64,000 nucleotides of DNA from Liolophura sinensis (Eukaryota; Mollusca; Polyplacophora; Chitonida; Chitonidae): NCBI RefSeq assembly GCF_032854445.1, contig NC_088296.1, positions 10,512,706 through 10,576,705 of the forward strand. The letters are read 5' to 3'. The notes beneath the pieces were generated by a model. That model saw only the letters and a list, made by a program, of their open reading frames with translations, did not search any database and was not told the origin of the DNA. This document shows positions 57,335 through 64,000 of this stretch, piece after piece (the stretch's first letter is position 1; each line of letters begins with the position of its first letter). Both the position numbers and the translations under genes were made by a program.

Positions 57335-57530
57335 GGGCCTCCGTGGCCTAGTGATTAGCATGCTGATGTAGCGCAATGACTCAGGGACCTGTGAGTACAA
57401 GTACAGCCTGTGCTGGCTTTCTCTCCAGTCACACGTGAGAAGCTCTGTCAGCAACCTGCAGCCGCCGTCGCACAGGTGAAATATTCTTGAGGACGTCGTG
57501 AAACTCCAATCAAATAAATAAATAAATGGT
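57335..57530 (+). mobile_element. tRNA-SINE with both boxes, shortened body
   Basis: GGCCTCCGTGGCCTAGTG and a B-box GTGAGTACAAGTAC, then CAGCAACCTGCAG jumps to CCGCCGTCGCACAGG. Confidence 0.8.
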
Positions 57531-57889
57531 TCGCCTCTCACACTTGGGTTATGCATCATTTGGCATATCACGAGCACCCGGTCGAAACCGGGTTCAAAAC
57601 GACCATAAAAGATGGTATTGTTGAGCCAAATAAACAGCCAGAATAAACAAGATTATATAAACGGAATGGGGGAAGGGGTGTTATTTGGACAATAGGGAAG
57701 TTTCGATTACGAACTGATTCATCGCTAAGGGTAAAAAAGTTTTACTCTGTCTTGTGACTTGCCAAAAATTTTAGGGAACTATTTCTCATCACAATTATTA
57801 TAACATGGACATCTGAAGTTGTTTCACAAAAAGTAGTTAAGAGAGAGATGAATATTAAAAGAATAGTAAAATGTCGACAATATCTTAAT

Positions 57890-58840
57890 TCTAGTAAAAT
57901 CATTATGGTGCCGAGGTCATATTAACTCTCATTATCACATGACTGTTTTGGTGCTGAAGTCATAATAACTTTTATTATCATTATTAGATTTTGTGATGCC
58001 GGGATCATTTTGACTCTCATTATTAGTTTTTTGGTACTGAGGTCATATTGGCTCTCACCATTACATGGTTATTATGGTGCTGAAATCATAATGAGTTTCA
58101 TTATCGTACAGTTTTTGGGGTCTCATGATTAGTATGGTGCTGATGTGATACTGACTCTCATCATTACATGATCATTGTAGTGCCGAGGTCATATTGCCTC
58201 TCATCATTACGTGATTATTTTAGTGCTGAGATCATATTGACTCATCATTTCACGATTATTTTGGTGGTCTGAAGTCCTAATGACTTTCACTATCATATAG
58301 TTCTTTGTGGTGCGGAGGTCATATTGAATTTCATTAACAGATGATAATTATGGTGCCGAGGTGATACTGACTCTCACCATTACATTATTATAGTGATGCT
58401 AAGGTCATTTTGACTCTCACAATTACATCATTGTGATGCTGAGGTCATATTGACTCTCTACATGACAAGATTATTATGGTGCCGAGGTCATATTGACTCT
58501 CATTATTACAAGAGTATCATGGTGCCGAGGTCATACTGTCTCTCATCATGACAAGATTATCATGGTGCCGAGGTAATACTGCCTCCCATCATCACACGAT
58601 TATTTTAGTTCCGAGGTTATATTGTCTCTCATCATGACAAAATTACCATGGTGCCGAGGTCATAATGTCTCCCATCATCACATGATTATTTTAGTGCCGA
58701 GGTCATACTGTCTCCGGTCATCACATGACTGTTTTAGTGCCGAGGTCGTACTGTCTCTCATAATGACAAGATTATTGTGGTTCCGAGGTCAAACTGTCTC
58801 TCATCGTTACATGATTATTTCAGTGCGGGTATTATATAGT
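57890..58840. repeat. 41-44 bp minisatellite, about 21 units
   Basis: The unit is TGGTGCCGAGGTCATATTGA followed by CTCTCATCATTACATGATTAT. Units are more uniform toward the right end. Confidence 0.92.
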
Positions 58841-58889
58841 CTATATAATTTAATTAGCACATAATCATTGTGCTTATTAAGTCATGTTA

Positions 58890-59072
58890 TTATTTATTTA
58901 TTTATTTTATTTTATTTATTTATTTATTTGATTGGTGTTTTACATCTTACTCAAGAATATTTCAATTATACAACGGCGACCAGCATTATGGTGGGAGGAC
59001 ACCGGACAGAGCCCGAGGAAGACCCACGACCATCCGCAGTCTGCTCGCAGACCTTCCCACTCACGGCCGGGT
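58890..59072 (-). mobile_element. tRNA-SINE tail and body
   Basis: A long (TTTA)n start, then GATTGGTGTTTTACATC to CACTCACGGCCGGG. Confidence 0.8.
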
Positions 59073-59299
59073 ATTAAGTTGATAAGTGTATTACGCTGTG
59101 CTCAATAACTGCGGTCAAAGGATGAATAAACACGCAAACAAAATGCTACATACAACACGTCTAGTCGTAAGAAGCCATTGACAAAAAAGTTGCATTACTT
59201 TAATGGAGAAATTTGATGAAAAAGTAAATATAGAAAAGTAAGGTCAAGGTTGAGTAATGGCATCTCTCAGATTACGAGTTCGGTTTATAGATGCAGCAA

Positions 59300-59412
59300 G
59301 AGAGCCCAGGTGGCCGCTTTGGTGTTCCGTACCTAGGGATCACAGTACAGGCGCACGAGAATCCAGGTGGCCGCCTTGGTGTTCGGTACCTGCGGATCAC
59401 AGTACAGGCCTA
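59300..59412. repeat. 57-bp direct repeat, two units
   Basis: CCAGGTGGCCGCTTTGGTGTTC recurs 57 bp later with four or so changes. The repeat is GC-rich against an AT-rich background. Confidence 0.9.
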
Positions 59413-59479
59413 TGGTCATTAACCCCTCAGCTTGGACATAACAATGGTATCACAAGATCTGAAGTATAAACTGGGTCTG

Positions 59480-61130
59480 ATAACAGAAACATTGCATACC
59501 GATACTGTGGACGTGAGCGCAGGAGGTGAAAGCAGGGACTGATATAATTGTTCGATGGCCTTACTATCGTGTATGGCAATGCGGCAGGTCAATGAACGAT
59601 AAAACTGTTTGTCTGTCGTCTGGTACTTGACTTTTGTCGTCCTAACAACATGACTGCGGTTATATCATGACATTGTCACGTTGTGCTAGACTATTATATT
59701 TATAGGACTGCCTCCTTGATCGTTACACAAGCACATTGTTTTTCCTTACTATGTATTTAGTAAATTTCTCATCTTCAACCTGAAAAAATATATATCCTAA
59801 CTTTTGCGTGGTAACATGCCATACCTCAACATGCAACATGCACTCACCCCTACAACATATCAAAAATCAACCTTGTACGATCGCCATTTGTTGAGTCGTA
59901 GTTGCTGGAAGTGAAGACATAGCATTATGTCACCTTGGTAACCTCTAGGGTGTGGGTAGTAACATTCAGCAAAATGTTTTGGTTGAGTTTTAAACAAATA
60001 AAATACTGACATGTTTTAACTATAGGTGCAAAATGGCAGTGCAAAATGTATAGTGTATCAACAACCTATAATGTCTTTGAGGCAGTATTATCCAATTAAT
60101 GCTCCTTCACTCTTCAGTTTGGAGGCAAATCTGGCCTCCAGTTTCACCACCAATTGCGCATGTGTAACCTACAGCGCTATGCCTTGGGAGAGTTCCATAA
60201 AACCCAGCGAACTATGGGGGTGCCACAGTCATATTTAAATGAAGAAACAAAGATCATTACCCCTTAACATCTTTACGTATAATTTGTGAGGAAAACACAA
60301 ACTGGTTAGTCAAAGTATGCGTATACATTGTTCTGTAATCTGGTTGCTGATTGGCCAGGTTTATTGATTACAGAAAAAAACTGTACACACACCTCGATAA
60401 ACCATCATCAGTTGGTGTTTTTCCAACAAATTAAACGTCATTTTTTGACTGGAAGACCAGAAGTGAAATTTCCCAAATAAATCAACTGACTACTTTTTGG
60501 TTGCAGCCAGACCCCACAGCTGCTGTGAACTGGGAGATGCCATGTTTAAATGAGCTAGATGTTAATGTGAACAAAACGAACAAAATGTCTATGGCCGCAA
60601 AAGTATAACATTTTTGATAGGGCCCAAATAGCAGGCTGCTAAGAAACGATCGCAAGGCCGATGAAATTGTAGCCCGCATATTTGTGCAGGTCTGCGAAAA
60701 CAAAATAAATGTTTTATAGCTCTACCTGCATTGTTAGCAAAGGTAAGGCTATGTAGCAATTTTTCCGCACGGAGTCTAAATTTATGGAATGCGAGAGGCT
60801 GTGAGGCAGATCAGTGTTCGTTCTCAATGTTGCTGTAAACGCTTACACCCTCCTCCCCCTTAACACTTGCGAACCATTTTGTCGTATCGCAGTGAAAATA
60901 TAAATTGCCTTCTTATCGCCATGTATGTTCACACATAAAAAAAAAATCAGAAAATTAATATTTAGAGTGAAGAAAGTAAAAACGTTTTTCTGGGAAAAGT
61001 TCCGGCAAAGAAAAATCGAAAATGATACTACGAATCTGTAAGTTTTCAACGGGACAATACAGACCCACATATATGCTTTGTTTCATGATAGCATGAAATA
61101 GGGACTTTATACGATTAGTAACAGGGTTAT
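59480..61130. other. Intergenic, no gene recognised
   Basis: The frame at 60026-60238 plus lacks domains, and splice sites were not convincing. Confidence 0.45.
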
Positions 61131-61134
61131 AAAC

Positions 61135-61322
61135 AGACTGCTCATGCTGGCTTCCTTTCCGGTCGTACGTGGGGAGGTCTGACAGCAACCTGCGGCTGGA
61201 CGTGGGTTTCCCCAGGCTCTGTCCGGTTTACTCATACCAGAATGCTGGCCGCCGTCTTATAAGTGAAATATTCTTCAGTGTGGCGTAAAACACCAATCGA
61301 ATAAATAAATAAATAAATAAAA
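61135..61322 (+). mobile_element. tRNA-SINE body and tail
   Basis: GCTCATGCTGGCTTCCTTTCC to a five-unit AAATA tail. Confidence 0.8.
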
Positions 61323-61474
61323 TATAAACAGACTGAAATAACGGTAAAATGTTGTCTTCCAGATATTAACTTAATTCGTCTGTACTTATTTAATAAGTGG
61401 GCGCAGCGCATTTATTTCACCCGGAGAATTAGCGAGTTTAATTTAGTCCATACACCACATACACGGGCCATTGT

Positions 61475-61738
61475 TTTATTTATTTATTTATTTACTTCAT
61501 TGGAGTATTACGCCGTACTCAAGAATATTTCTGATACGACGGCGGCATCATGGTGGGAGGAAGCCGGGAAAAGCCAGGCGGAAACCCTTGACCATCCACA
61601 GGTTGCTGACGGATCGTCCCACGTACGGTCGGAAAGGAAGCCAGCATGAGCTGGACTTGAAGTCAGAGCGACCGCATTGTTGGGAGACCTGTGGGTCATT
61701 GCACGGCGCTGGCGTGATAACCAGCTCGGAGATTTTAT
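61475..61738 (-). mobile_element. tRNA-SINE, essentially full length
   Basis: It goes from the TTTATTTATTTATTTAC tail through GACTTGAAGTCAGAGCG (B box) to TAACCAGCTCGGAG near the head. Confidence 0.82.
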
Positions 61739-61749
61739 ATTCAACAGGT

Positions 61750-61930
61750 AGTTTGTTTATTTATTTTTAAAATTTTGATGTCTGTGTTTTAGGCCGTACT
61801 CAAGAATATTTCACTTATGACGGCGGCCAGCATTATGGTGTGGAAGGTGGGGGGGTGGGGGGGGGACCGGGCAGAGCTCGCGGGAAACTGACGACAATCC
61901 GCACGTTGGGGGAGGACCTTCCCAGCACAG
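61750..61930 (-). mobile_element. tRNA-SINE tail half, second in a row
   Basis: GTGTTTTAGGCCGTACTC to GGACCTTCCCAGCAC, with a G-rich expansion at 61847-61868. Confidence 0.75.
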
Positions 61931-62099
61931 TTAGATTATTCAAATTATAATCAAAAGTGGAGAATTTATAAAATTTTTCTTTGCCTGTAAGTAGCTCCAG
62001 CATCGTTTTGAATGTATAATTTCTTATATACAAAAAAATGACATCGTTATGCCACACTTGAAGGAACGCCAAGCTATAAACGCTAGAATAACAAACTTT

Positions 62100-63580
62100 T
62101 ATAGCATTTACGACTTTAATTTATATTATATGCGCGCCACTACAATTAGCGGATGTAAATACCGCGGCCCGTGTATTCGTGCTGCTCTCACATAAGGCTG
62201 GCATATCTTGAACTTATCTGGGCGCTATCCACTTCTGTGTGGATGCCTTCTGATAGACCGCTAGGCTGTTGTATTGTAGTGACTAAAAATAACAGCCTAG
62301 TGTATGTCGAACTTCAACCCGAACGTGACTGCAGGTGCGAACACTATACGGTAAGTCAGACCAAAGGGAGTTAACTCGTTCTTGTCGTTGACCTTCTGTG
62401 CCACAGTAGGGTTAAAGGCCCTCCTAAGTGGTAAGTGAAGTTATTTAATAGGGGCTGTATTCTTTGTGTTCAAAACGAGCATTCTGGATAATAACAATTT
62501 ACTGCAAGGAAATAACTTTCCTTTCTGTATATGGGGAGAGATACAGACACACATTTTTGTTGAAAACAGCATACCATAGAATATCTATAAAAATATAAAA
62601 CATTCAACATTGATTTAAAAAAAGATACAACATATAGATGCTGTATGTATTAAAATGTATATATTTTAAAATATTAAAAGCAACCAACAGTTGTTGTGTG
62701 TTGAAAGAAGCGTATCGTGTTGTATGAAGACAATACAAACAGTAGGAAACAGTAAATCAAAAAACACAATGTAAAACATTGCTATCGGTTTCGTGATCGC
62801 CCATGCTTTGCTGTGCCTGGACTAAGCCAGACGTCCGTATTCATCCCAGACTGTACATAAAAAAGTCTTCACAAGCCTACTCTTTGGACACTCAATGGCA
62901 TTGCGACTTGCGTACTTCCTCCGGGGTATTTTCAGCCAATCACCCATCGACCCTTAATTATAATTGTTTGTTTCGAGGCAAATGCATTTACGTTCGGATC
63001 CGATTTATTCCTTGAAACAGCATTATGCTCCAGCACTACGCAGTGCTGTAAACGTTGATCGATGTGTTGTTATTGAAACGAACAGGCAGCGGAAAATCAC
63101 TGTGTTGTCAGGCAGTAGCGGTGGTAGCGAAAGAGGCCTTTCGAACACCCGATCGATGTAGCCCATGTTGTTGTTGTTTCGCCATTGATTCTATCACGCC
63201 TTATTCCCGCTCCTCCGATAACCCTTAGCGCGTCAGTGTGCAGTGGAGTAATGTTTTTCGCTAGCATTTCGACGTCTATTTTGAATTAAATTTCATTCGC
63301 AATGCAAATGTTTCCATGCACCACATACTTCTCACTGCAGTCACATCCTATGTTGTTCCGAACTTAGTGTCAATAACTAAGGCGGAATCTAACTGAACCC
63401 TCACTCATGGATACTTATGAAGGAAAGTCATAGGCATTGAAGGGTTAATCTGGCTCAGTAAATCAAGGTAAATGTCGGACATTGCTTGCTTGATTAAATG
63501 AAGATGCATTACCTATGCATAGTTCCATATATAATATTGAAACATGGTGAAATTATGCAAGTTCATTTTCGACGCCAAAA
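62100..63580. other. Intergenic, possible first exon at 62171-62350
   Basis: An open frame on plus ends at a good donor (ACGGTAAGTCAG near 62350) and encodes several cysteines. No partner exon lies in the window, so it is only a weak candidate. Confidence 0.2.
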
Positions 63581-63585
63581 ACGCA

Positions 63586-63607
63586 TTGCTTCGGGTGAAG
63601 TCATAAG

Positions 63608-63638
<31 letters not shown>

Positions 63639-64000
63639 CAGTGACACGCTGGGGAATGGAAATCCAGGGTAATTTGTTGTACGTTAGGTGCACCAACATG
63701 CGGTTAGAACAAACTCCACGCAGTAACACAGCCTACACTACACTCTAAGCGAATAGACTACATTGTTTTTACAACAAAATTTCCTAACATCCAGATTTAA
63801 AACCATACTGCTGTAAGATCATATACTGCAAGAGACACGATAAAATTCATTTATTAATGTTATATTATACTAAAACGTGTGAGCAGCATCAAACATGACA
63901 CTGTCAGTAACAGAGTTAAGTCGACAGCAGTTCAGGTAATTAGTGTCGCCTTCCTTCAAAACATGTTTAACTCCGCCCATTATCCAGCTTACCACTGTTT
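63586..64000. mobile_element. Second MITE copy, cut by the window end
   Basis: It begins TTGCTTCGGGTGAAGTCA. From about 63700 the text is the reverse complement of 43605-43870 (for example GAATAGACTACATTG and GATCATATACTGCAAGAGA). A run of about 29 A at 63615-63640 sits just inside the left end. Confidence 0.7.

Noticed and set aside
57335-57420. tRNA gene suggested by A- and B-box-like motifs
   Set aside because: The boxes belong to the head of the dispersed SINE, and no cloverleaf or anticodon stem is formed. The same applies to the other SINE heads.
63615-63642. Poly-A run as sign of a processed pseudogene
   Set aside because: The preceding sequence is the MITE end, not a transcript. The run is likely an internal expansion.

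Overview
The window is eukaryotic DNA, most likely from a lophotrochozoan and probably a mollusc (an inference). Genes are split into short exons with GT-AG introns. Exons encoding EGF-like domains are flanked by phase-1 introns. Non-coding sequence is AT-rich and crowded with tRNA-derived SINEs, decayed retroelements and minisatellites. There are no operons, Shine-Dalgarno sites or CRISPR arrays.

Layout. The left 45 kb holds three tandem paralogues on the minus strand: gene A (797-12972), gene B (16929-21651) and gene C (29522-45378). Each encodes a type I membrane protein with a signal-peptide exon, EGF-like exons, a membrane-spanning exon and one large terminal exon for a tyrosine-rich cytoplasmic tail. 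Splice phases close exactly for B (396 codons) and C (559 codons). Gene A closes only if one extra base near position 956 is discounted; as written its tail ends early (337 codons). C carries four extra calcium-binding EGF (cbEGF) exons that arose by tandem duplication of a unit of about 640 bp. B keeps one decayed copy of that exon and A has none visible. The tails carry NPxY, YxxL/I and ITIM/ITSM-like motifs, a combination recalling CED-1/Draper/MEGF10 engulfment receptors and inhibitory immune receptors. That role is an inference.

From 45 to 54 kb there is a gene-poor stretch with Penelope-like retroelement fragments, a large imperfect hairpin and minisatellites. A three-exon claudin/PMP22-like four-pass membrane protein lies at 54039-57005 (minus, 181 codons) with a good TATA box upstream. 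From 57 to 64 kb I see SINEs, a long minisatellite and one end of a MITE that runs off the window, but no confident gene.

Repeats explain much of the rest. They include about 30 fragments of a tRNA-derived SINE with A/B-box-like motifs and an (AAATA)n tail, and about 20 fragments of a second repeat of roughly 300 bp (called family B here), one of which has expanded internally into a five-copy satellite. There are also two smaller SINE-like families, a 381-bp MITE with 18-bp inverted termini, and relics of a LINE reverse transcriptase and a YqaJ-type nuclease. All identifications come from reading the sequence; no database search was run.
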